Origin: Cycas panzhihuaensis
Lineage: Eukaryota > Cycadophyta
Assembly: GCA_023213395.1 (NCBI GenBank)
Contig: CM041465.1
Location: 147,505,741-147,569,740, forward strand
Direction of reading: 5' to 3'
Length of the DNA stretch: 64,000 nucleotides
A program made the position numbers and the translations under genes. A model generated the notes under the pieces. It was not told where the DNA came from. It worked only from the letters and a program-made list of their open reading frames with translations, and did no database searches. How positions within the stretch are numbered: position 1 is the first letter of the stretch; each line of letters opens with the position of its first letter. This document shows, in pieces, positions 46,252 through 59,700 of the stretch.

Positions 46252-47515
46252 CTTTCAAAAGCATTTCAAAGGCTTAAGGTGTTAGTAGAAGCCTTTATTA
46301 CAATGTAGAGGGGATGAGCCAAGGAGAGGATAATCCATTAATAATCACTCTATTTGTCAGTCTCCCTTACTACAAAAATATAAGCTCTGCTTAGGGAAAA
46401 TTTAATGGTTTGAGGTCAAGAGATTTGTTAGAAAAGGGTTCTAAAGAGTTGGTGAGATTTATTGCAGCATTAGAAAGAGTTGGGTGACATGGAAGAGTGA
46501 GTTAGTGAATAATTTTATGAATTTAGATATGTATATTCTATAGGCCATGTCAGGGTTGTTCCTTAACCACTCCTAAAATTAGTGCTAAATCTCACAAGCA
46601 ACTTGCAAAAAGATCAAACTTCGAATGCCACTTAGTTATCAAATCATAGAAGCCACACTTCTAAGGGTAAAGATACTTTATAAACATAGGGAGTATAACA
46701 ACCCTAAGCACATTTGGAGTGATATATTTGACTAGTTTTGGAAAGCTCCTATAGAACCTAAGAAAGCCTATTTTGCTTAGTTTATCATACATCATGGCTG
46801 AAGCATACAACTAGATTGGTTGTGCAAGGTTTTTTAAAACCTTTCCAATCCAATCCATCTTCTGGTAGAACATAGTCAATCACATAGTTATTCTAGTGGT
46901 TTTCCTTCGCTAAAGATGCTTGGTTTGTGCTTAGAAAAATTCTCAACTAGCCTTATGGTCTTTCTTTGGATATAAGTCAACACCACTCAAGGATATTAGA
47001 AATTGGTCTACCACTTCTAACATTGCTTAACGCATACTCTAGGTAGGAATCATCGTTAATGAATCCTTGTACGTCTACTCCACTAATTGAATGTGGTTTG
47101 TTGTTTTGGTAAATTATTGTCAATAGATCGATGCTTATGCCAACAAGATGTGATGAGGGAATTCCTACCTAAAGAAACTTATTAACCATCGTTGTTTAAC
47201 GTCCTATATCATGAGAAGGGCACCTCTTGAAATATAGAGCTTAATATATTATCAAGGGAGTAATAAGGGAAGATTAACCTACTCTCCTGATAATTTTGAA
47301 CCTAAGAGACCCTCCCTTGGAAAGAAGGGACAATTGCATAGGAAAATGCACCAACCACCCTTTAGGATCTCTCTCTTTTGAATCATCTAAACAATGATTG
47401 TTGTAGTAATCAAGTTAGAGAAGTAAATGATCAAATTGATGGCTAGGGTATATATGTCAATTTGGATTTCGAGTTAAGCATGTTTTGGTTATTATGTGCT
47501 TATTACTACTTTTGT
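46252..47515. other. Flanking sequence, no gene recognised
   Basis: It continues the sequence interrupted at 40979. No coding, RNA gene or clear repeat was recognised. Confidence 0.3.
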
Positions 47516-50500
47516 TGTGGTCCTTGTTAATTAAAACTAGAAAACTAAAGAATACACAACCAATTCAAGAGGGTCATTCCCTAAGGTTAGGCTAAAATTC
47601 CATATAAGTGTTTGAAAATAATTATATACTTGATTAATAATTCAATGGTGTTGAGTTACTATATCATATGTATATTTATATGTAGTATAATGTCCTTTTA
47701 TAATTAAGTTTGACATGTTGATGTACCCTTTAATAATAACAAAACCCTTCTTCTTCAGATGCTTTGCCATCGAATCATATTTTAAAGTGACGCTTGTTGT
47801 TTCCTCTTGATAATACGAGGATATTATAATCATCTATTTTGTGTCTTTATGTTGTAATTCTTGGAACTTTGAGTAGATCCTTGTATAGGAGCAAATCTTG
47901 ATAGGCTTCTGTCATTGTAGACCTGTAAGTGCTATTTAGTGGTTGCTACTCTAAAGATTATTGGATATTCCTCTGTGTCTATTTATTATGCAATCATTGC
48001 CAAGGAATCTTCCATTTGATTCTAGTCTCGTATTATAGATATGTGCTTACTTGAGATTTGTCCTTTGTTATTATTTGGCTAATGTTATTTACTAGGGAAG
48101 CCAATACTAGCCCTACTTCTTTCAAATATCAAATTGTTGAATTGCATGTTATATTTGACTCTTTATTTATAAAGATTTGCCAGGGAGTATTTTCTTTAGG
48201 CCTAGTTCATTTATTATACTCGATTTGGCTATGAGACAAGATTGTTATCCTTAACATTAGGAGTATTTTAGGATGATCTTCATTGGTTTTATTATCATTA
48301 CTTAGTATATATTTTTCTGAAGTTGTTGTTCTGTTTTTGTTATTTTCTAACATGAGTATTTCCTCTCGTTGATTTGCCATTCTATTTCCTATTTATAGTT
48401 TTTCTTGTTCTGCATAAGTCTTCACTAGTTCTTCATAACATTCCTCCATGTCGATTAGAGGGATGTCTTTCATTGCTAACACATACTTGTCAAATGAATA
48501 TATATCTTACTCGGGTATCTAGTCGTCTAAGTACTCGAGATATGAGTCCTAGGCATGTCTCATTTTCTTAAGTGCTTATGCATATGTTTGGCCTTACTAA
48601 CTTCATTGTCAATCAACTTGTAGATAGGTGATCCACATTCATATAACACATAGTCATAGAGGTTTCTTTATGCTTTGTAATATTCAAGCTCTTCCATATA
48701 TTCTATATATAATTAATCGCATTCTTGTTTATAATTTACTTGCTTATTGGATGTTAAATACAACCTTGGATTTGCCTTTGTGCATTTAATATTCATCACA
48801 TGTGACTATGTTTTGGCCCTTACATGTTCTTCTCTTATTTTTTGAAGCTCAAAGATCTAGACCAATATCTTTGCTTGATCCTATGCATGATGATCCTGAA
48901 TTACAATATTGTTTATTCTTGTCTCAATCTCATCACTCGACATTGTCTTAGATCCAATATCTTTAATAGTATAGCATGCGCCAATGGAAATTAATGCATG
49001 GTTCCTGCTTATTGTGAATCTTGTGGTTATATGCTAAGTGGTGATGTCTTATATAAATTGTACCCAAAATTCCTGTAATAACTATGTTTTGTTAGTTAGG
49101 AAGTGATTGATAATGATAGGTTTGTGGTGTAGGGTAAGGTCTTTTCCTTAATAAATTATTGCTAGGGAACTCTAAGTTAATCACTTAGAGAATTGTATAT
49201 ATATAGTGCATTCATTACTACAAGGGTTTATATAAATTTTTATGAGTTGTAGTAGTATACTAAACTAGTATATATGATCAATTAATTTTTGATTAATAAT
49301 TGATATTCTTAAGGAGAGGACATTCCTCTTCAGGAAATAATATTCTTTTTAAGGTACAATACACTTCTTTAATGGGGAAAACGTTCCTTCGTTAGGAAAG
49401 GAATATTCTTTTTGGGTGGAGGGGAAATTATTTCCTTCCCCACTAAGGTTATGACTTTAAGAGCTTTCATTATTATTATTATTTAAAAATCTCAATTTTG
49501 TTTTACTTAGTGGAGAGGCAAAAATGATTGTGATGTTGCAAACTAGCCTACAACAACTTTAAGTACGTGGAGGCTTAGAGATGACATGGCTTAATGGTGT
49601 GCTTCAGTGGTAAGCTTTCGCCTTTGTCTATTTATTTCAGTCATTTATTTTGCTAGTTTTATTTCCTTTTCTTTCTTTTTTCTTTTTTTCCCTTTAATTG
49701 ACATTATGAGGGTAGCACGACAATGAGAGAGCACATGACCAATTTGGAATTCATTATAATTGGCTTATTATAACCTTGGGGAATTAAATGGGTGACACGT
49801 TAGTAGGTTACAAGAATCAATTACTTGTAGGAATGACTTGTAATCTAAAGAACTTGGACGTTAATATGCATCTAGAGATAGTGAATGCAGATAAAGGGTT
49901 GGCAGCTGCACTCATAGGCAAATTATTATTGCGTAATATGCCTAATATGGCTAAACATGATGAATAGTAGACGATGATGAGTGAGGTTTGGTAGGGCATG
50001 CTCTAATTATATTTTTATTATTAACTTATTTATTTATTTCCCCCTTAGCTTTTACTATCTTGTATTACTATGTGTATATGTTGGTGTTAAGGTTGGCTAT
50101 TAGCATTACTTGCATGATCAAATTGACTTATAATTACTTAATGTAGCCTAGGCCTATAGTTATGACAATTTAAATTATCGTAACTAGACTTTGGAGCAAT
50201 TTTGTGATGTAAGAGGTGGTAATTTTTCATCTGAAGTTAGTAAAATGATACCCATATACATGACTGCAATCTTGGCTAACACTTGGTGCCACCTTCCGCT
50301 ATAATGTTAGAGGAGATCGCTGCTGGAAAGCTTGCTTGTTGCATATGTCATGCCTAGACACAAGATTGTAGGAGATGGTGAGTAATTCAAATGAATGGAT
50401 GAATATACAAGCTATTATTATTATTTTTCCAGGGCAAATCATTACTCTAATACCACTTATTGTGATCCTTACGAGTCACAATGGAAAACTAAAGTGCAGA

Positions 50501-50690
50501 TGGTTAATTTAGGAGGACCATTCTCCAAGGTTATGCCAAAGTGCCTTGTAAGTGTTCAAAGACAACTATATAGTTGATTAATTAATAATTCAATGGTATT
50601 AAGTAACAATATCATACACATTTATATGCGTTATAATGTCCTTTCATAGGCAGATTTAACCTATCACTGTGCCCTTTTATAATAATTATT
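47516..50690 (-). mobile_element. LTR element, minus strand, non-coding interior
   Basis: Direct repeats 47516-47745 and 50461-50690 share GAAAACTAAAG, TTGATTAATAATTCAATGGT and TATAATGTCCTTT. Left of the right copy, ACTCTAATACCA (50443-50454) is a minus-strand primer-binding site variant, so the 5' LTR is on the right. The 2.7-kb interior has no recognisable gag or pol. LTR divergence is high, so it is old. The inner ends of the LTRs are approximate. Confidence 0.68.
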
Positions 50691-52755
50691 TAATATCAAT
50701 TAGGGTTGTAACAACTTTGATGCTATAATTTGTAATCATAGAAATTTACTTTTGGATAGTAGCTGCATTTATGTGATATTTATTACTAATGTTGTGGTTT
50801 TGTAATCCATTTATAGAGATACAATTCATCATTAGATTATGGTGGGTTTGAGAGGTCACCATTTTTTTATTATAAGAATATATCCTTTCTCCAATTAATA
50901 AAATCATTATTTTAGAGGATAATGCTTGATAGGATTGTAAGAAATCACATGAACTATTTGGGCTTAAGCTAATAAGGTTCTATCAAGTCAAGAACAAGCC
51001 CACTTAAAGCCAACAAAAGTCAAGCAAAACATTAACATATGGGCAAGAGCATTGGGAGATGCAACAAACCACAACATAAGGAATAGAGGAATTATTGCAT
51101 CTAACAAAGACATTGCTATGAAAAATTATGGTAAGGGGTTGGTGAAGAATTGGAGGGCATGGAGCTTTGTTGTATGACTATTGATAGTGGCAACAAAGAC
51201 AAACATAACAACTATAACTTTGTGTTGGATGGAACATTGTATAAATTGCTACTTAAACAAGTGCATTAAATGCATGTTGCTTATTAGCCATAGCCAAAAA
51301 ATAGGCCAAGGCACTTCATAGTCATAAAAAATGCATAATTGAGTATCAAGTTATGACAACCCTTGAAAGTAAAATACATATCTACCTTTAAGCACTTCAT
51401 AACTAGGAAGAGTTATAGGTGAGTGTTGGGTGGTCACTGCTTAAAAGTAGAATGTATAATTGGCTCTAAATCCTGATCATAAAATATTTTTCAACGACGA
51501 GTGTTTAATGGGAAAGAATAAAAAAGGTTGAATGATCAATATCACCCATGTATCACATGATGCCTTTATGAAGATTCTAACTTGCTTGTACGAGTGTCCC
51601 AATGGGTTTTTACTTTCTATCATGGCTTCATTGCATTGCTCTATTTCGATACCAATGACACTATTTGACTTATTATGTGAAATATTTTTTAAAAACTTAA
51701 TTTTTACACAAAAATGAGATCAAGTGACAACTTGAAGAAAAGTTTAATGTTCTTTCAGTCAATTCCTTATTATAACTACATTCTTATGAGAAATGATTCC
51801 ATTAACTTTCATTTCCATTAGATAAATTATACATTGGCAATGTTACTTTTAAGATATGTCATATACACCAAAGTTTAGATTGTCATTCTTATTCCATAAG
51901 AGACATAAATTTTCTTTCCGTCTCATCCCAAGAGTGAGGACAAACAATTAATGGCTAAAGGAGTGTCAATTTAGTACATTGTCTCTATCCATAAGCTATT
52001 GGTGTAAAACTTTGCCAAACCCTATGTAAAACATAAGTCAATAGGGACAACATATGGCCTTGCCAACAAAGAATTTAAATAGTAACAAAATGGTCATTCC
52101 TCCAATGGAAAAAGAGGCTAGCTTACAAATAAGAGCGATTGCATGTTCTTTAACAACCACTACATGTCACTTGGTAGTGTTCCATGTCCAACCTATATAT
52201 ATATATATTGTTTACTAACTTTTTGGTCATTGTCTTTGTGTATGACTTGTTAATCTCAAGGCTTGTCTAAGGTGATGGATATGATATAATTATTATTTTT
52301 AAGATTATAATGGCATTGTGGGAAAGCAACACTCTCTTCTTATGCTATTCTTTTAGGGAATTTTATGGAATGATACACTGGATTCTTCACCTTAAGAGGA
52401 TGCTTATTTTCCCCTCTTAAGGATTTGAATTGTATTAACAAAATCTATGAATTATAATCACCTCTCAACTAATTTCCTCCTATAGGAGTATCTTTTGTGA
52501 TAAGGTGATTGAATCATTTGAAAATGATCCATATGTCTTATTCTCAAAAAGGGAATTTTGAAACAAGAAACAAAAACATTTTAAAGAATAAAAAAAAAAA
52601 AAAAAAAAAATTGGTTGAAAGCTACAAAAGTTAGAGACATCGAGACCAAAAACTGAGTAAATATGAGTGGACTCGAGGGAGTGACAATGAGGGAAGGACA
52701 AAAATTATATAGTTTGCATTAAAAGAGAATCCAGCATTAAAAGGAGTATTTTCAT
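50691..52755. other. Gene-free interval left of the host gene
   Basis: No coding is recognised. It includes a TA repeat near 52195-52208 and a run of 21 A at 52590-52610. Confidence 0.4.
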
Positions 52756-53029
52756 ATGCATGTGGTGGGTTTTGGGAAACATTCGTTTTAAAAGAAATAC
52801 ATCATTACCTGCTGGAAAGGGTATAAACCCCTTATTTTCGTGGCTTATTCGGCACATCCGAACTCAAACTGTCTTTTGGACAGAGGAATGGAAGCATATA
52901 ACCCTTGTAGTGTATTGGCGCCTCAAGTCACCGTCATCTTCAAACGAAGTGCATCATTGGTACTACATTCCACCTTTATACACACATTCCCTTTCCATCA
53001 CGTTGAAACACTAGCAGTGTTTTCAATGA

Positions 53030-53703
53030 TTATCCCATTATTCAGAATTGTGTTATTATTTACGTTCGACGTTCCCGCGGAAACGCTCTCGCGACACTAT
53101 TAACCAGCGTAATAGTTCACATCCGCTAAATACCCTCTATATTCGTGCCTCCGCGCCGCCAAAATAACGGGACTCTGGATTTGACGTCACCGATAGCAAA
53201 TAGAGGAGTGTAACTAAAGCCAAATTGAGATGGGTTTAGGTCTAATAACCAGATGTAGCGCAGCTAAACTAAACTGGCTGGAGGCGGTATTCGTCTTTCC
53301 CTCTTGGTCTGCATCCCGGGCCTGCATTCGTGATGTTGAGCTACGATTGAAGGCGAAATTATCCCAGCACGGGTTTTCGGAGGGTTTTCCAGGGCATGGA
53401 CCTCGAATTCTGGGCGTCCTATTGGCCCCGGTGGCTGGTTCGAATCGTGTGCACTCCTTGAAATGCATTTAGAATGGTGGAAATCTTGGCAGTCGGAGGC
53501 GGAAAAGCACTACGAGTTTTGGATGTGTTCGAGAAAGCTTTGAGCTAGGGTTCGGAGTTTCTTTTTAGGATGTATTTTGCGAGCTTCTTCAACCTTGATT
53601 TGACTTAGAATGCGAGGTCGAGAATTCGAAACCTGTAAGAGTTTCACTTTCCGGTTTGGCTATTGAAGAATCGTCGCAATAAAGGGTTGATTTAATTGCA
53701 GGC
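53030..53703 (+). promoter_or_regulatory. CpG-rich promoter and 5' leader of the PHD gene
   Basis: Between about 53040 and 53560 the sequence changes to CpG-rich (for example CCCGCGGAAACGCTCTCGCG near 53074 and CCGCGCCGCC at 53151-53160), unlike the CpG-poor transposon DNA around it. A TATA-like CTCTATATTC lies at 53135-53144, which would place the transcript start near 53165-53180. Short upstream open frames lie at 53230-53472, 53474-53548 and 53570-53608. A possible leader intron runs 53635-53701 (GTAAGA to TTGCAG). The positions are inferred from sequence only. Confidence 0.6.
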
Positions 53704-56700
53704 ATGGGGTTTGTCAGGGAAAAGAAGCTCCTACCCGGAGAGGAGGTCGAGGTAAATTTCTCGTATCTCTCTTTGCTTACCGTGCCTTCAGTTTTATTCG
53801 TTGCTTTTTACGGCAAATTTGTGTTAATTTGATCGAATAATCATGGATACCCCGTGCTGGTTATCTTAAACTAAGTTGCAGCAATACTGCTGCAAATGGT
53901 TCATTACATTCGCGCAGCATTGTTACTGCAATTTAGTTTGACATAACTCTGGCTGCGGGACTCTTGTATTTTTCGGAGCTCCGCAATGCGTTATGTTACA
54001 TTACAATGTGAAAAGGAATTGCAAATTTGAGCTGCATTATGGTGTATTTCATAGCATGCATACGCTAAACCTTTAGGGTACATGGGAGTTTGTTGGGAAA
54101 CTAGGGTGTATTAAAAAACACGATTTTCTGTCAGGTCCGACAACACGAGGAAGGGTTGCGAGGATCATGGCATGCCGGAGTTGTCATTGAAGCGAAAAAA
54201 TTATGTCGTTTTGTTGAGTATAAGGAGCTTCTGAGCGAAGATCATAATTCAAAGCTTATAGAAAGCATTCGAGTTAGGAAAATTGTTGAAGGTTGGGCTA
54301 GTGGATTAAGTAGCAGTAAAAAATATAGGGGTTGTATTAGACCCTTGCCACCACCTTTGGATATTTCATCACAGAAATGGAGTCGGGGACTCTGTGTGGA
54401 TGCCCTTTATGAAGATGCATGGTGGGAGGGTGTGCTTTTAGATGGTGTGGAAGAGTCCGAAGAAAGTTCAATTTTCTTTCCAGATGAGGGAGACGAGCAG
54501 AGAATTCATGTTAAGAATTTACGAGTCACTCAGGATTGGGATGAAACTGAGGGAGTTTGGAATGTTCGGGGGCATTGGATATTGGCTGGCGTGTTAGAAA
54601 AATTCGAGGGAATAGGTTTATCTATTAAGGAAGTATGGTATCATATAAGGCAAAAGGATGATTTTTTGCATAGAGTGGGGGAATGGACTGTTGGAGAGCA
54701 AAATTTGTGGCTTAAGTTTGTTAAGGAAGTTATTCGGGAACATGTCCCCCGACCTGTAAGACAATTGGTGGCAGGTGTAAGTTCGACTGCAAAAGAATTG
54801 AAATTAGCTTGGAGATGTTGGAACAGAAGGAAAGCTAAGGGGAGCTCACCGTCCCAGGATTCCAGTGTGTCTTTGGGTTCCAGTCTATCTCAAGAGTTAG
54901 CAGGGAATGAGGACTCTGAAAGGCCCAGAGATTCCACTGGGGCTCAAGGATCCAAAATAGCTAGAGACTCCTGTGGGACCGAAGGCTCTAAAAGGGCCTT
55001 AGATTTGAATGAGGCCCGGAATAGTATACTGGCTTTAGCATCCATTGGGGCAGATTTCAAGGATTCAATAGACAGCAGTAGAAGCAAAAAATCATGGGAG
55101 GCCCCAACCAGAGGGGCAGATTTGAAGGATGGAATAGGCTGCGTTACTGCAGAATTATTTGTGGCTCCAGCCATTGGAACAGATTTGAAGGATTTAACAT
55201 ATTGCAGCGACAGTGGCAAAAAGTCATTGAAGGCCATTGTTGGACTAGCAGACATGAAGGAACATGCAGATTCCATTGACAGAAAATTATTTGAGGATCC
55301 AGTCAGCAGGGCCAATTCGAAGGATCTAATGGGTTGCATTGACAGAGAACTATCTGTGACTTCAGCTAGTGGGGCAGATTTAAAGGATCAAACTGGGTGC
55401 ATTGATAGAGTATTGTCTGCCAGTTCAGCCAGTGACGCAGTTTCAAAGGTTCAAATGGAGACCAGTGGCGGAGTGCCATGTGAGACTCCAACCGGTGGCA
55501 CAGATTTTAAAGATCAATCACAGTGCATTGGTAGTGTATTTTCTGAAACTCCAGCCTGTGGGACAGTTTCAGAGGATCGAATTGACCGCATAACTTGCGA
55601 TGAATTATCTCAAGTCCCTGCCAATGAGCTTTCGAGCGAATGCAGATCTCTTGCTTTAGCCATTCATGGAAAACCTCTACGGCGACACACTCTAGCACAG
55701 CAATCAATTCCATTACGGGAACCACCTGCTGAGGGGATAACTTTTGATTCACAGTATTGCCCTACTGCAGCTCTTAAATACAATCTCACCTTAAAGAAGG
55801 GTTCTGCTCGACAAGCTCGTTCGAAAGCGAAAATGCATCTTCTAGCTGTGGGATGGAGAGTTGTTGTTAAACCTCGCAGAGGGAGGTATGATGTACGCTA
55901 CGTTTCACCCACAGGTCAGAATTACTATTCTCTTATGCAAGCTTGCCTAGCATGGAAGAAAGAACAGATTGTTCAGGGGTTGACAGAAGGGAATTGTGAC
56001 AATGACAAGGAGGCAGAGCAACCAAGAAAATGTATTCTTGGAGAGGACCCAGATGCCAATCCTGAATCTCTCCCCCTACAGAAAACTACGGTTAAGGTTG
56101 CTAGAAACTTGTCATCTTCAGGTGGCGAGCATTTGAAGAGGTCAAATAGATTATGCAGCTCCTTAGAAGAAGCAAAATGTGGGTCCAACAATGATGAAAT
56201 AGCTGAACATCCCTTGAAAAATGGTAAAGGACTAAAACAGCTAGAATGTGGGCGTCAAAGGTCCCATGAGCGGGACAATAAGAAGCGAAATGCCCCATGT
56301 GAGGTGTTTCCTGTCTCAGAAAAGATTTCTAGGGCAAAGGTTTGTGGCATTCAGCCACAGTGCTCCGATCGGGAAATTGGGACAAGAAATGCAAGCACAG
56401 AACAACCAAAAATTGAAAATTCTAAACAAGATCCAATATGTATTTCTGGATTTAGCAGTAGAAGGCGAAAGCCCAGTTTAGAGGAGCCGCTTGAAAATCA
56501 GAAGCGGAAAAAGGGGAAAGCTAGCAGACTTTTTCTGAAAAGAAAGGGCAAATCTGCCAATGGTTACCGAATGCAGGTACTGCTTTCCACTCCAGGAAAA
56601 TCGAAGGATTCATCTTCAAGCACAGGCAAGCGGACTGTTCGATCTGTTCTGTCCTGGATGATAGAGAATGGCGTGGTTGCTCAAAATCAGAGAGTATTTT

Positions 56701-59700
56701 ATTGGAACAGAAAGGATAACTGTCCACAGGCAGAGGGTTGGATAACATGTGAGGGAATTGTGTGCTTATGTTGTAAAAAGGTGTACAGTCTAACTAACTT
56801 TGAAGTTCATGCTGGGAGTAGGCTTCACCGACCATCTGCAAACCTAATATTGGAAGATGGTAGATCTTTGCTTCAATGTCAGATGCAGGTATTGGATAAT
56901 AATAACAGGTCAAGAGGACGTAAAGGTCCATCAAGAGAGAGGAGGAAGAGAAAATCTCTTCTATTTGAAAGTGATGACATTTGCAGCATCTGCCATGTCG
57001 GTGGAACATTGATATTGTGTGATCATTGCCCATCATCATTTCATTTAGAGTGCATTGAAATGGAGGTATGCTCAATTGTAGTTTGCCATCTAATTCTTAT
57101 TAGTGTTTGTTTGTTAAACGATATTGAGTTTGTTTATCAGCATATTTGTTTTACGCAACTTGTCTATAGATAGTGTGCATTTATATTTTGCATAGGTAGT
57201 TCATGGTCTGGGCCATTTGTGTTTGTATGCCATGCTTAATCACCAACTGGGTTTTGGTGGGGTGGGGGGAGGGGAGGGAATGGATGCATCCAAAATTGTA
57301 TGTCTGTCTAAAGTTGGCTTCACCAGGGGGAATGAGTGCATCCAATTTGCACACAGGTCAGATGGAAAAGTGTAACATCATTCTGATAAGCAAGGTTTGA
57401 TAACATATCAATCACTGATTGAATAAACAAAATTTCAAAATACAATGATCATAAATATAATAACCAAAAAGTATCGAAGACAATGCTTGTGGAATATCAA
57501 AGAATAAAACACTAAAATGATATGCAATTTGGCTTTCTCTATCTAATGATTTCTCATCCTTCTCCTCTTGGGAACTAGCAATGCTTTGAATGTATTGGTT
57601 GTGATTGTCATCATTGTCATAACAATCCTCTTCAAGCATATCTGCATCTTCACAATCAATGTCCTCTGCCTCATTGAATGAAGGATCCTCAATAGGGGGC
57701 AGATCTGCAAGGTCGCCATTAATTTCATTGCTTATCTGATCCAAATAAATATCTTTTATTCATGTCCCATTCTGATAAGGGGCCCTGCTTGTGTCCTTAC
57801 ATGATAATACTCTCAGGCTGCTATGAATGCACACTAAATTTGCTGCTCTCTTTGATTATCTCTCTCTCTTTTTTTTTTTTCCTCCTCCTTGGTTGAATGA
57901 ATGAAATCATATGCACTTCAATTCCTATCATACGCAGAGGAACTAGATACTTGAGAGTGCAAGTATGTAGTTAGACATTTCAACTCATGTGCATGTATGC
58001 CCTACAGTTCCCACCAATCTACAGATATTTCAATGTTTAACAAATTAACACTTCTGTAGTGCCAAATTCATCACATCTGCCAACAAAGTGCACAGCATGT
58101 GTTATGACTGTGGTGGCTTCTTTTTCTCTTCTACATATTTGTTTATGCCTTTCGTAAGCCCATGTGCCATCTCTAAATCTTTAGAGGGAATCCTCCCCTT
58201 GGAGACGGTGTATTGCTTTGTACTCAGTGCATAGGCCCCCATGTGAAATGGCAGTCTTAGTCAATTCTATAGTCTGTGAATCACCTTGTGCAATCTTGTC
58301 TGCATATCAAGATATTTCTGATTAACAAATTTTTGGATCTTCTCCCATAGAATCTATGCCCTCAGTTTTCTCCCAGGCAAGTACTATTTTTGTGAGCAAA
58401 GCACAACATATGACTAATGGTTTCAGTGAAATCAATTACAAGTTGTGCCTCATCCCAAAAAACAGTGTCTGGAATTTTTGTCTGCAGTTGAACTATTCAC
58501 TCCAATCCCATCCACATCACCTTTTTCTCTGAACTGTGGCATGTAATGTATCCTTTATCTCAAGCAATCGATGAAGAAGGATGTAATATGAGGCAAATTT
58601 CGTGTATGCAATATTTGATGACATTTTCAAAAACCTGAAATGTTTCTTCATGTTTACAAGAAAAAAATTTGCCATCTCCAGGCTATTTTCAGAACTTGGG
58701 TGGGCCCACATGGAAGATGGGACCATTAAACACTAATTAACGGACAAACATGAAAATTTTGTGTATGTTTTCATACTTGTCATATTTGACTATGCATATA
58801 TATATTTTTCTAGTACTTAGGTGCATGATTTACGCATGCACACATATACATATGCATATGACATATGTATATGAAACATGGAAACATCAAATTTAGGGTT
58901 TTCAAAGGCGCAAAATAAATATTAAAAAAGAGAAAAACATGCATTCGTGCATTCCCCTTTGACAACCCTAATTTTGATGTTTCCATGTTTACTAGATTTT
59001 TGAAAATTGATGTTCCCTGTTTCCGTTTCCACATTTTCGCATTTCTGACAACTCAGCGCACCATTTTTGTATGTGTTTGATAGATAGTTTGTTCCCAGAG
59101 ATGGTTGCAAATGAATATTTAGATATTCATCTTATGTGAAATTATCTATTAATCTTAAGAAATTTGTCTATGCCCATTAAAACATGGTTCAACACATGGA
59201 CATAATGAAGTGTCCAGTAGATGTGCCTTTATTTGTTTCAAACGATTTGCAGTCTTGCAAATTGATGCTCCATTTATGATCACTTGGACAAGATTGAAGG
59301 CTTAATTTCTTTGGTAGCAGAAATCAATAATTCACTTTGAAGCATTTGCATTCTCCACCTGCCCTTGTGCAATCAATAGTTCTTGAAAAATATGGTCATG
59401 TACATGAAGAAACTCATTAAAACTAATGATTACATGCAACTGTTGATAGCATCGTTAGATGAAGAGGGCCAAAATAAACTAGAAAGCGTGGAAGGAGCCA
59501 AATCAATAGCAAAATCATTTTTTTCCCTTTATTAAACAGAGGAAGAAGGGGAAAAAATTGTGCCATAATGTTATGCCATTTTTAAACAAATGGCAGGAAA
59601 AAGAAATAAGCCGTTTCCAAATTGACAAGGTCTTGTCAATTTAGAAATTGATTAATTGTTGCCATTTAATTAAGATGGCAAGATTTTGACCCAATTCTTG

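Noticed and set aside
52590-52610. Run of 21 A as the tail of a LINE or processed pseudogene
   Set aside because: No coding similarity upstream and no flanking target duplication was seen.
53425-53450. tRNA-like B box (GGTTCGAATC) in the PHD gene leader
   Set aside because: The nearest A-box-like sequence is about 170 bases upstream and no cloverleaf can be drawn. Taken as chance.
54944-55339. 131-codon minus-strand frame opposite exon 2 of the PHD gene
   Set aside because: It lies opposite the in-frame tandem repeat. Its regularity only reflects the repeat on the plus strand.
57412-57744. Minus-strand acidic frame in intron 2 as a separate gene
   Set aside because: It has no start context, no exon partners and no certain family match. 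At most it is a transposase tail, so it is mentioned only within the intron entry.
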